Assembly: GCA_016218005.1 (NCBI GenBank)
Contig: JACRFF010000057.1
Location: 1-5,592 of the forward strand
Reading direction: 5' to 3'
Source of the DNA: Ignavibacteriales bacterium
Lineage (GTDB): Bacteria; Bacteroidota; Ignavibacteria; UBA10030
DNA: 5,592 nt
Shown: one piece after another, positions 1 through 5,272 of the stretch
How positions within the stretch are numbered: position 1 is the stretch's first letter
Layout of the letters: each line of letters begins with the position of its first letter
Translations under genes and position numbers: made by a program
The notes under the pieces: generated by a model
The model's input: the letters and a program-made list of their open reading frames with translations, nothing else
Told to the model about the DNA's origin: nothing
Database searches by the model: none

Positions 1-120
1 GGCTCGACGAAGCCCTCAGGGCGAAGCCTCAGGCCGAGGCCTTGCCCGAACGACCAGCCCGACAGAGTCGGTCTGGCGAGTGTGGTCGAGCGGGTTTGGC
101 GGGCGCTTGCTGATAATGCG
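1..120. repeat. GC-rich stretch of short inverted repeats, no supported gene
   Basis: This stretch is visibly richer in G+C than the genes after it and is dense in small palindromes: GCCCT-C-AGGGC (12-22), GCCTC/GAGGC (26-30 with 36-40), AGGCC-GA-GGCCT (31-42), and a longer stem CCAG-c-CCGAC with GTCGG-t-CTGG around a 3-base loop (54-76). All three forward frames are open from the window edge until stops at 109-141, but the translations are Arg/Pro/Ser-rich and resemble no family I know. The tail of an upstream gene cannot be excluded. A dispersed intergenic palindromic repeat seems more likely, but this is inference because only one copy is visible. Confidence 0.35.
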
Positions 121-134
121 ATGCACGATTTAAG

Positions 135-181
135 GATGTGAACGACGCCGGTCTTTTTTTACACGCATCAGACCACACATC
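135..181 (+). promoter_or_regulatory. possible leader hairpin upstream of the acyltransferase gene
   Basis: GATGTG (135-140) pairs with CACATC (176-181), and inside it GGTCT (150-154) pairs with AGACC (170-174). This leaves a 9-base bulge on the 5' side, a single base on the 3' side, and a loop that begins with a run of T. It lies about 30 bases before the start codon, so it could be a leader structure. No known riboswitch or promoter motif was recognised. The stems are short enough to arise by chance. Confidence 0.25.
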
Positions 182-200
182 ATGAAGCCGAACAATTTTT

Positions 201-204
201 GAGG
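201..204 (+). promoter_or_regulatory. ribosome binding site fixing the acyltransferase start at 210
   Basis: GAGG lies five bases before ATG 210. An in-frame GTG at 204 overlaps this site and has no Shine-Dalgarno sequence of its own, so ATG 210 is the better start. Confidence 0.6.
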
Positions 205-209
205 TGCCC

Positions 210-1502
210 ATGTCTTCCTCAACCTCTTCTTCTCGTCTCGTATCTCTCGATATCTTCCGCGGAGCCACCATTGCCGGCATGATGCTGGTGAATAATCCCG
301 GCGAATGGGGACATATCTACGCGCCGTGGGCGCATGCCAAGTGGGATGGCTGGACGTACACCGACACGATTTTTCCGTTCTTCCTCTGGATTGTCGGCGT
401 GGCGATGATGTTATCGTTTGCGAAGCGTTTGGAGCGCGGCGCAGATAAAGGAGAGTTGGCGCGGCACGTCATCTGGCGTGCAGCAGTCATTTTCTATCTC
501 GGACTCTTTCTTGCCGGCGTACCGCAGTTGTCCCTCTTCTTTCTCTGGATTGCCGCGCTTGCGTACGTATTGCTTCAGTTGAGAAAAGTTTTTGCCCCTC
601 GTTCAGGCGAAGAACCGCAACCAAAGTCGCGCGGCTACATCTTCGCAGCCGTCGGCGTAGGGCTGGCGGCGCTGCCGTTCATTGTTCCGCTCATGCACAC
701 CGAAGAACTGAACGCCATTCGCATTCCCGGCGTGTTGCAGCGTATCGCCGTCTGCTATTTGATTGCCGGATTGATTTCGCTCTACACTTCTACGCGCGCG
801 CAAATCGGCATCACGTTTGCGTTACTTGCGGCGTATTGGATTCTCGTCAAAACGATCAACGTTCCGGGTTATGGCGTCGGCGTGTGGACGCCGATGGGCA
901 ACTTCGCGTGGTACATCGATTCACATGTGTTGCAAGGACATACGTGGCGTGGTGCGCCGGCCCCGGGGTTTGACCCGGAAGGAATCTTCAGCACCATTCC
1001 CGCCATTGCAACGACGCTCTTCGGCGTTTTCACCGGAAGGTATCTCCGAACGCAACACACGAAGGAAGAAAAGACATCGTGGATGTTCGTTACCGGAAGT
1101 CTGCTGATGCTGGCCGGACTCATTATGGATAACTGGCTGCCGATCAACAAGAACATGTGGACGAGCACCTACAGCGTGTTCATGGCAGGCCTCGCGCTTG
1201 TCTGTCTATCGTGCATTTTTTGGATTGTGGATGTGAAAGGCTGGGCACGCTGGTCGAAGCCGTTCGAGATCTACGGCCAGAATGCCATTACGATGTTCGT
1301 ACTCTCCGGCGTCGTTGGTCGGCTGACGTCGATGAAGTTTGGCGGGATGTCGGTTTCCATCAAGACGTGGTACTACAATAGCTTCTTTGTGCCGGTGGGC
1401 GATCCGATGGCGTCGTCGTTTCTCCACTCGATTGCATTTATGCTGTTTCTCTATGTGATTGCTTACCTGATGTACCGAATGAAGTGGATTGTCAAAGTGT
1501 AA
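210..1502 (+). CDS. HGSNAT/NagX-like multi-pass membrane acyltransferase (COG4299, DUF5009)
   Basis: A 430-residue polytopic membrane protein. The family includes human lysosomal heparan-alpha-glucosaminide N-acetyltransferase and bacterial NagX-like proteins, which move acetyl groups from acetyl-CoA across a membrane to amino-sugars; the substrate here is unknown. Family hallmarks in order: RLVSLDIFRG (9-18), HAKWDGWTYTD followed by IFPFFLWIVG (42-63), RIPGVLQRIA (171-180), FDPEGIFSTIPA (254-265), NKNMWTSTYS (313-322) and GQNAI (356-360). By alignment from memory, His42 matches the active-site histidine of HGSNAT (motif HASWNG). About ten or more hydrophobic segments are visible. Residues about 106-167, between the second hydrophobic block and RIPGVLQRIA, form an unusually long insertion with two extra hydrophobic stretches. 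The gene is first in a run of four closely spaced genes. It might modify a cell-wall or surface sugar, but that is inference. The family call is firm. Confidence 0.92.
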   Translation: MSSSTSSSRLVSLDIFRGATIAGMMLVNNPGEWGHIYAPWAHAKWDGWTYTDTIFPFFLWIVGVAMMLSFAKRLERGADKGELARHVIWRAAVIFYLGLFLAGVPQLSLFFLWIAALAYVLLQLRKVFAPRSGEEPQPKSRGYIFAAVGVGLAALPFIVPLMHTEELNAIRIPGVLQRIAVCYLIAGLISLYTSTRAQIGITFALLAAYWILVKTINVPGYGVGVWTPMGNFAWYIDSHVLQGHTWRGAPAPGFDPEGIFSTIPAIATTLFGVFTGRYLRTQHTKEEKTSWMFVTGSLLMLAGLIMDNWLPINKNMWTSTYSVFMAGLALVCLSCIFWIVDVKGWARWSKPFEIYGQNAITMFVLSGVVGRLTSMKFGGMSVSIKTWYYNSFFVPVGDPMASSFLHSIAFMLFLYVIAYLMYRMKWIVKV

Positions 1503-1511
1503 ACACCAACC

Positions 1512-1518
1512 AAGGAGG
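1512..1518 (+). promoter_or_regulatory. strong ribosome binding site fixing the start at 1526
   Basis: AAGGAGG lies seven bases before ATG 1526. An in-frame ATG at 1484 lies inside the preceding gene and would put 14 polar residues before an obvious signal peptide, so 1526 is preferred. Confidence 0.8.
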
Positions 1519-1525
1519 GAGAGAT

Positions 1526-2188
1526 ATGAGACGAGTATGGATGGTATGGGCGGCAATGATGGCGCTATCGTTCTTCGCCCGCGCTCAGCAAGTCGACTAC
1601 ACAACGCAAGTGCAGACGATTTTTTCAAACAACTGCTCGTGCCATTTGACTGCCAACGGCCAAAACGGCGTGAAGTTGAGTTCGTACACCAATGTCATCA
1701 ACAGCATCGGACTTCAGTACGGCAAGAAAGTGATTGCACCGGGAAGTTCGGCAGCAAGCCCCCTGTATGAAAAGATATCGAGCGCCTCGCCTGCGTTTGG
1801 GTCGCAGATGCCACAGGGCGGCCCAGTCTTATCCACTGCGGATATCACGACCATCAAAAACTGGATCGACCAAGGCGCAAAGGCCAACGTAACGGGAGTT
1901 AAGGAACTTGGCGTTGCATCCCCCAACGCATTGTCGTTGGAGCAAAACTTTCCCAATCCATTTAATCCGACAACCAATTTTGAATTTCATATCGCCCAAT
2001 TCGGATTCGTCAGTCTGCGGATATACGATGTGCTGGGGCGGGAGGCGGCGGTTTTGGTGAACCAAACATTGCCGCCGGGTTCGTATTCCGTTCAGTGGAA
2101 CGCTTCGTTGGCGCCCAGCGGGTCATACTTCTATCGGCTTGAAGCCAACGGCGAATCGTTTGTCAGGCGAATGACACTGCAAAAGTAG
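1526..2188 (+). CDS. secreted cytochrome-c-like protein with T9SS C-terminal sorting domain
   Basis: A 220-residue secreted protein in three parts. Residues 1-20 are a signal peptide ending ARA before Gln21. Residues about 23-120 resemble the short cytochrome-c-like domains found in many Planctomycetes and Ignavibacteria proteins: VQTIFSNNC at the start, a Met-Pro-Gln-Gly-Gly (95-99) where such domains often carry the methionine ligand, then LSTADITTIKNWIDQGA (102-118). Residues about 134-220 are a type IX sorting domain: QNFPNPFNPTT (140-150), LRIYDVLGRE (164-173), PPGSYSVQWN (183-192), SGSYFYRL (198-205) and a final RRMTLQK. The product should cross the outer membrane and be surface-attached or released. 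The expected haem motif is CSCH (37-40), one residue short of CxxCH, so covalent haem binding is doubtful. It lies 23 bases after the acyltransferase gene. Electron transfer at the cell surface is possible but unproven. Confidence 0.85.
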   Translation: MRRVWMVWAAMMALSFFARAQQVDYTTQVQTIFSNNCSCHLTANGQNGVKLSSYTNVINSIGLQYGKKVIAPGSSAASPLYEKISSASPAFGSQMPQGGPVLSTADITTIKNWIDQGAKANVTGVKELGVASPNALSLEQNFPNPFNPTTNFEFHIAQFGFVSLRIYDVLGREAAVLVNQTLPPGSYSVQWNASLAPSGSYFYRLEANGESFVRRMTLQK

Positions 2189-2204
2189 CAACGGCAGAAA
2201 CATC

Positions 2205-3143
2205 GTGAACCGGCCCATCTTTTCAGAATCCAACACTGCGCGCCAGCAAAAACGTGCGATACGGCTTTCGCTCATAGTCGGTTTCGTTATGTTGGTAGGA
2301 AAGACCTACGCCTACACCATCACCGGCTCGGTGGCGATTTTGTCGGATGCGGCGGAATCGGTTGTGCACGTGTTCGCCGTCGGGTTTGCTGCATTCAGCG
2401 TGTGGTTAAGCCACATACCGCCGGATGAAAGTCATCCGTATGGGCACGATAAGATTGGATTCGTTTCCGCCGGTTTTGAAGGCACGATGATCATCGTTGC
2501 CGCTTTCTACATTATGTACGCGGCAGTGATGAAATGGCTAACGGGACTGGAAATTCAGAATCTCGGCACCGGAACGCTTTACGTCGCCGGTGCCACGCTC
2601 ATCAATGCGGCGCTGGGATCGTATCTCGTGTGGGAGGGGAAGCGGCATCAGTCGCTCATCCTCGTTGCCAACGGAAAACATGTGCTGACCGATTCGTGGA
2701 CGAGCTTCGGCGTGATCATCGGATTGATACTTGTGATGGCGACGGGATGGAAACCGTTCGACCCGATTCTTGCTATTTTTGTTGCCGCGAATATACTCTG
2801 GACAGGCGGAAAACTGATTCGCCAATCGGTGGGGGGATTGATGGATGAAGGCGATCCGGAATTAGACCGGCAGTTGCGGAGTATCTTAGATCGCGAGGCC
2901 GCATCGCGCGGATTGCAGTATCACGAATTCCGCGCCCGCCATAGCGGCACCCTCAGCTGGGCGGAGTTTCATTTGCTCTTTCCTGGCAGCACGAGTATTG
3001 AACAGGCGCATCACGCCGCAACGGAGATTGAAGAAGCGATCAAACAAGCAACTTCGTTTCCGATCAACATCATCACGCACTTAGAGCCGATGGAGCGCCA
3101 CGACGAAGTGCACCGAAGGATGAAGTCGCAGCGTATGCGGTAG
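2205..3143 (+). CDS. cation diffusion facilitator (CDF) metal transporter
   Basis: A 312-residue inner-membrane transporter of the CDF family, which exports divalent metals (Zn, Fe, Co, Mn, Cd) in exchange for protons and works as a dimer. Six hydrophobic segments span about residues 21-206. Family signatures are SVAILSDAAESVV (42-54), HPYGHDKIGFVSAGFEG (77-93) and HVLTDSW (159-165). The cytoplasmic dimerisation domain follows (about 212-295), with HEFRARHSG (240-248) and ITHLEP (290-295). His159 and Asp163 form the usual half of the transport site in TM5. In TM2 the positions aligned with the DxxxD of FieF are Glu51 and His55. A related ESVVN form occurs in some CDF proteins, so metal choice cannot be read off. 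The start is GTG 2205, the only plausible one after the in-frame stop at 2172 and before TM1; no clear Shine-Dalgarno sequence precedes it. It starts 16 bases after the previous stop, suggesting co-transcription. Confidence 0.94.
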   Translation: MNRPIFSESNTARQQKRAIRLSLIVGFVMLVGKTYAYTITGSVAILSDAAESVVHVFAVGFAAFSVWLSHIPPDESHPYGHDKIGFVSAGFEGTMIIVAAFYIMYAAVMKWLTGLEIQNLGTGTLYVAGATLINAALGSYLVWEGKRHQSLILVANGKHVLTDSWTSFGVIIGLILVMATGWKPFDPILAIFVAANILWTGGKLIRQSVGGLMDEGDPELDRQLRSILDREAASRGLQYHEFRARHSGTLSWAEFHLLFPGSTSIEQAHHAATEIEEAIKQATSFPINIITHLEPMERHDEVHRRMKSQRMR

Positions 3144-3158
3144 CAAATTCGTTTCGCC

Positions 3159-3818
3159 ATGAATCAAACGCCATTTTCCCTCTGGCTCATTGATGATGAA
3201 GCGAAGACCTGCGCCGCGCTGCAACGCTCGCTGCAACATGATGCACGCGTAAGCGAGTACAGGTGGTTTTCTTCCGTTCAATCGGCGCGAGTGTTCCTTG
3301 AACAAAGAGCAACGCCCGGCATCGTTCTGCTCGATCTTCATTTTCCCGGAGAGTGGGGACCCGACCTCATTCCCAATATCCGGCGATGTTCACCCTGCAC
3401 AAAGATTATCATCCTCACGGTGGACAGAAGTCCGATGATCGCGGTTGACCTTGCCTATCAGCGTGTTGACGGATTCTTGCTCAAGCCGTTTCGTGTGACA
3501 GAAGTGTTTGCGGCGTGTGAACGAGCGTTGCAGGGATACATGCCGTACGATCCGGAGATCATCCCGCACATTCTTGCCTCATTGCCCACCTACGCTCCAT
3601 CGCCTCTCATAAATGAATTGACTCCAATGGAGCAAACGCTTCTGCCGCTCATCGCCAAAGGATGGGACGCAAAACAGATGTCGCAACAAGCGGGGCTGAG
3701 TGAGCACACAGTGCGTACGCACCTCAAGCACATCAACCAGAAGCTTGGCACGCATTCGCACAGCGAGTTGATCGCAAAGATCCACAGAGAACACCTTCAT
3801 CTCACACGCCCCAAGTAA
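3159..3818 (+). CDS. NarL/FixJ-family response regulator (REC + LuxR-type HTH)
   Basis: A 219-residue two-domain transcription regulator. The receiver domain (about 7-123) has the acidic pair Asp12/Asp13, the phosphorylation site Asp59 in IVLLDLHFPG, Thr87 at the switch position and Lys109-Pro110. The C-terminal LuxR-type helix-turn-helix (about 152-209) shows LTPMEQTLLPLIAKG, then LSEHTVRTHLKHINQKLG (180-197), which matches the family recognition helix. When phosphorylated by a sensor kinase, such proteins bind DNA as dimers. No kinase gene is in the window, so it is an orphan here. It starts 15 bases after the CDF gene and lacks a clear Shine-Dalgarno sequence, which fits expression from the same transcript. 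The nearest candidate target is the 20-bp palindrome 50 bases after its stop; that link is inference. Confidence 0.93.
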   Translation: MNQTPFSLWLIDDEAKTCAALQRSLQHDARVSEYRWFSSVQSARVFLEQRATPGIVLLDLHFPGEWGPDLIPNIRRCSPCTKIIILTVDRSPMIAVDLAYQRVDGFLLKPFRVTEVFAACERALQGYMPYDPEIIPHILASLPTYAPSPLINELTPMEQTLLPLIAKGWDAKQMSQQAGLSEHTVRTHLKHINQKLGTHSHSELIAKIHREHLHLTRPK

Positions 3819-3867
3819 CTTTCCTTCGTAAACCCCTCATTCATTTTCAACTTTGAGAAAAACAAAA

Positions 3868-3887
3868 AATACCTCACGTGAGGTATT
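3868..3887. promoter_or_regulatory. perfect 20-bp palindrome, operator or terminator-like
   Basis: The half-site AATACCTCAC is followed directly by its exact reverse complement, with CACGTG at the centre. It lies between the response regulator and the propeller gene, 70 bases before the latter's start codon. A spacer-free palindrome suits a dimeric repressor or activator. On the + strand no T-run follows. Read on the - strand, the hairpin is followed by a T-rich tail (complement of 3856-3867), as in an intrinsic terminator, but no - strand gene is visible. I cannot decide between these roles. Confidence 0.55.
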
Positions 3888-3946
3888 GCGGACGTCGAGT
3901 GAGATTTCTAACTTCTAGCAGACAACGATAGATTCATACCAAAGAT

Positions 3947-3950
3947 GGAG
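3947..3950 (+). promoter_or_regulatory. ribosome binding site of the propeller gene
   Basis: GGAG lies seven bases before ATG 3958 and supports that start, which also gives a complete N-terminal signal sequence. Confidence 0.5.
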
Positions 3951-3957
3951 TACTACG

Positions 3958-4998
3958 ATGATACAAAAGTTTACACTCACGATAATATTCTGCCTGCCAC
4001 TGCTCGCCGTGCGGTGCAAGGATACGGGCACAACACCACCCGAGGACGACAAGCCCGGCAGACGTGACTATGTGTGGACCGTAGACACACTCCATACGAA
4101 ACCCGGCGATATTATTTATTCGATCTCGAGAATTTGGGGTAGCTCTCCCGATGACGTGTGGATGATTGCAAGTGCCGACGCAGGGTATGAATTGTGGCAC
4201 TACAACGGCAACAACTGGCTGCGCGATTCAGTCCTCTTGCAAATAGAACCTACGTCAATCTATGGTTTCTCCAAGAATGATGTTTGGATGAGCAACAGAT
4301 CTTCTGGCGCAAATTTCTGGCGATATGATGGTTTGTCTTGGAAATTCTTCAGTGAACAACCAATAGGGAGTTTTGGTCAAGTCGTCATCAATGATATCTA
4401 CGGAGAGTATGCTAACAATGTTTACGCCGTTGGTTTCGCCGATAGACATCCCGATGGCACAACATTCAAAGGCGTCATGTTCCGATTTGATGGGGGCCGA
4501 TGGAAGGAGGTTGATGTGGGACAAAAACGAGTGTCTTTTGAAAAAATATTTACTTGTAATGATCTCGTTTTTTTGCGCGGGACAGTTTATGAACAGGGGT
4601 ATCCGGACACGAGTAAAATTTTTATTTACAAGAATTCAACGCTTCATGAAGTTTATTCAAATGTCGATAGATCGACGCTATCGAAAATTGGGACCACGAT
4701 ATACGTTGGTTTTGATAAAAGGATTTATACGGTCGATGACGATATGAAACTGCAACTGTGGAAAGATTTTTCAAACACAGAATTCATAGCAGGGATACAG
4801 GGCAGAAGCAAAAAAGACTTTTTTTGTATTGGAGGAAGCGGATTGATGCATTACAACGGGTCAAACTTAGAAACAATTCTTTCGCTGAGCAGCCCTTTCA
4901 TCACTGAAGTGTTGATTTTTGATAATGACATCTTTTGGGGCGATAACGACTACACAACAGGAAAAAACTTTATGGTACGAGGTACGTTGAGGAACTAA
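3958..4998 (+). CDS. predicted envelope lipoprotein, seven-repeat beta-propeller
   Basis: A 346-residue exported protein not assigned to a named family. Residues 1-20 form a hydrophobic signal ending LLAVRC; Cys20 followed by a polar, Pro-rich linker (21-37) suggests a lipoprotein, though Arg just before the cysteine is atypical for a lipobox. The rest reads as repeats of 30-45 residues. The first three are clearest: IWGSSPDDVWM...LWHYNGNNW (59-87), IYGFSKNDVWM...FWRYDGLSW (101-128) and IYGEYANNVYAV...MFRFDGGRW (147-182). Weaker copies begin near 196, 240, 277 and 318, giving about seven, as in a seven-bladed beta-propeller. Similar DVW/YDG repeats occur in hypothetical lipoproteins of Ignavibacteria-like bacteria, sometimes misnamed glucosyltransferases. 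No catalytic residues or T9SS tail are seen, so a binding or scaffold role is the best guess. Codons are richer in A/T than in the preceding genes, which may mean separate acquisition. Confidence 0.8.
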   Translation: MIQKFTLTIIFCLPLLAVRCKDTGTTPPEDDKPGRRDYVWTVDTLHTKPGDIIYSISRIWGSSPDDVWMIASADAGYELWHYNGNNWLRDSVLLQIEPTSIYGFSKNDVWMSNRSSGANFWRYDGLSWKFFSEQPIGSFGQVVINDIYGEYANNVYAVGFADRHPDGTTFKGVMFRFDGGRWKEVDVGQKRVSFEKIFTCNDLVFLRGTVYEQGYPDTSKIFIYKNSTLHEVYSNVDRSTLSKIGTTIYVGFDKRIYTVDDDMKLQLWKDFSNTEFIAGIQGRSKKDFFCIGGSGLMHYNGSNLETILSLSSPFITEVLIFDNDIFWGDNDYTTGKNFMVRGTLRN

Positions 4999-5030
4999 AG
5001 TAAGGAGAAATAAGCCGAACAAAACAGAAA

Positions 5031-5061
5031 CCGGAATCGGTGCTGGTACCACCGATCCCGG
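5031..5061. terminator. GC-rich hairpin after the propeller gene
   Basis: CCGG (5031-5034) and ATCGGTG (5036-5042) pair with CACCGAT (5050-5056) and CCGG (5058-5061), leaving one A/C mismatch and a 7-base loop. It sits 32 bases after the propeller stop codon and could end or protect that transcript. No T-run follows on the + strand, so it is not a classical + strand intrinsic terminator. The - strand side is moderately T-rich, but no - strand gene is visible. Confidence 0.4.
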
Positions 5062-5069
5062 CGTTGTCG

Positions 5070-5182
5070 AAAACAAAAGGTCAAGGCTGGCCGCCTTATT
5101 GTCCAATGCTTCTCGCATCAGACTCCCCTTTTGTTTTCACTCTAAATGTACCAAGAATCTCAGATAACCCCAAACAAAAGGT
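5070..5182 (+). promoter_or_regulatory. three AAACAAAAGG copies, alternative hairpins in the hydrogenase leader
   Basis: AAAACAAAAGG (5070-5080) pairs perfectly with CCTTTTGTTTT (5127-5137). A second direct copy, AAACAAAAGG (5172-5181), can pair instead with the same central segment (5127-5136). The two pairings exclude each other, as in attenuator or antiterminator leaders. A small stem, AAGGC-TGGCC-GCCTT (5083-5097), sits in the first loop. The third copy contains AAAAGG, six bases before ATG 5188, which opens a 9-codon frame (5188-5217). The repeats are directly visible; a regulatory role is inference. Confidence 0.35.
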
Positions 5183-5187
5183 GCATT

Positions 5188-5217
5188 ATGAAACGAACAT
5201 TCGCAAACGCAAATTGA
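5188..5217 (+). CDS. possible 9-residue leader peptide or truncated gene start
   Basis: ATG 5188 follows AAAAGG (5176-5181) at good spacing and encodes MKRTFANAN before TGA. It lies 56 bases before the hydrogenase start, in a different frame from the longer open frame that overlaps it. It could be a leader peptide, or the surviving start of a gene whose body was lost. With only nine codons, chance is quite possible. Confidence 0.15.
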   Translation: MKRTFANAN

Positions 5218-5259
5218 TACAGGCAGAGATCAAGAGCAGTGAAGAGCCTGTCGAGAAGA

Positions 5260-5266
5260 AAGGAGG
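5260..5266 (+). promoter_or_regulatory. strong ribosome binding site of the hydrogenase large subunit
   Basis: AAGGAGG lies six bases before ATG 5273. Together with the immediate [17 protein letters not shown] start, typical of the family, it fixes the start codon. Confidence 0.8.
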
Positions 5267-5272
5267 CAAGTA

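Noticed and set aside
1..141. C-terminal end of an upstream + strand gene in frame 1 (stop at 139-141)
   Set aside because: The translation is Arg/Pro-rich, follows the palindromes and resembles no known protein; the frame is too short to judge, so no CDS is called.
1206..1628. 140-codon open frame on the - strand
   Set aside because: It lies opposite the end of the acyltransferase gene and the start of the secreted protein gene, is His/Arg-rich without family resemblance, and both + strand genes are well supported.
3871..3884. Lux-box-like ACCT...AGGT palindrome read by a quorum-sensing LuxR
   Set aside because: The ends match a lux box but its full palindrome is longer, and the nearby regulator has a phosphorylated receiver domain, not an autoinducer-binding domain.
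3856..3887. Terminator for a - strand gene
   Set aside because: The hairpin plus T-tract reads well on the - strand, but no credible - strand gene lies to its right, so no such transcript can be supported.
4373..4747. 124-codon + strand frame inside the propeller gene
   Set aside because: It overlaps the repeats of the propeller protein in another frame, and its translation shows no domain or signal.
5088..5103. Sigma-54 promoter-like TGGCC-GCCTTA-TTGTC upstream of the hydrogenase gene
   Set aside because: The GG element and TTG are present at about the right spacing, but the essential GC of the -12 element reads GT and the -24 element is imperfect. Hydrogenase promoters are often sigma-54 dependent, yet this match is too weak.
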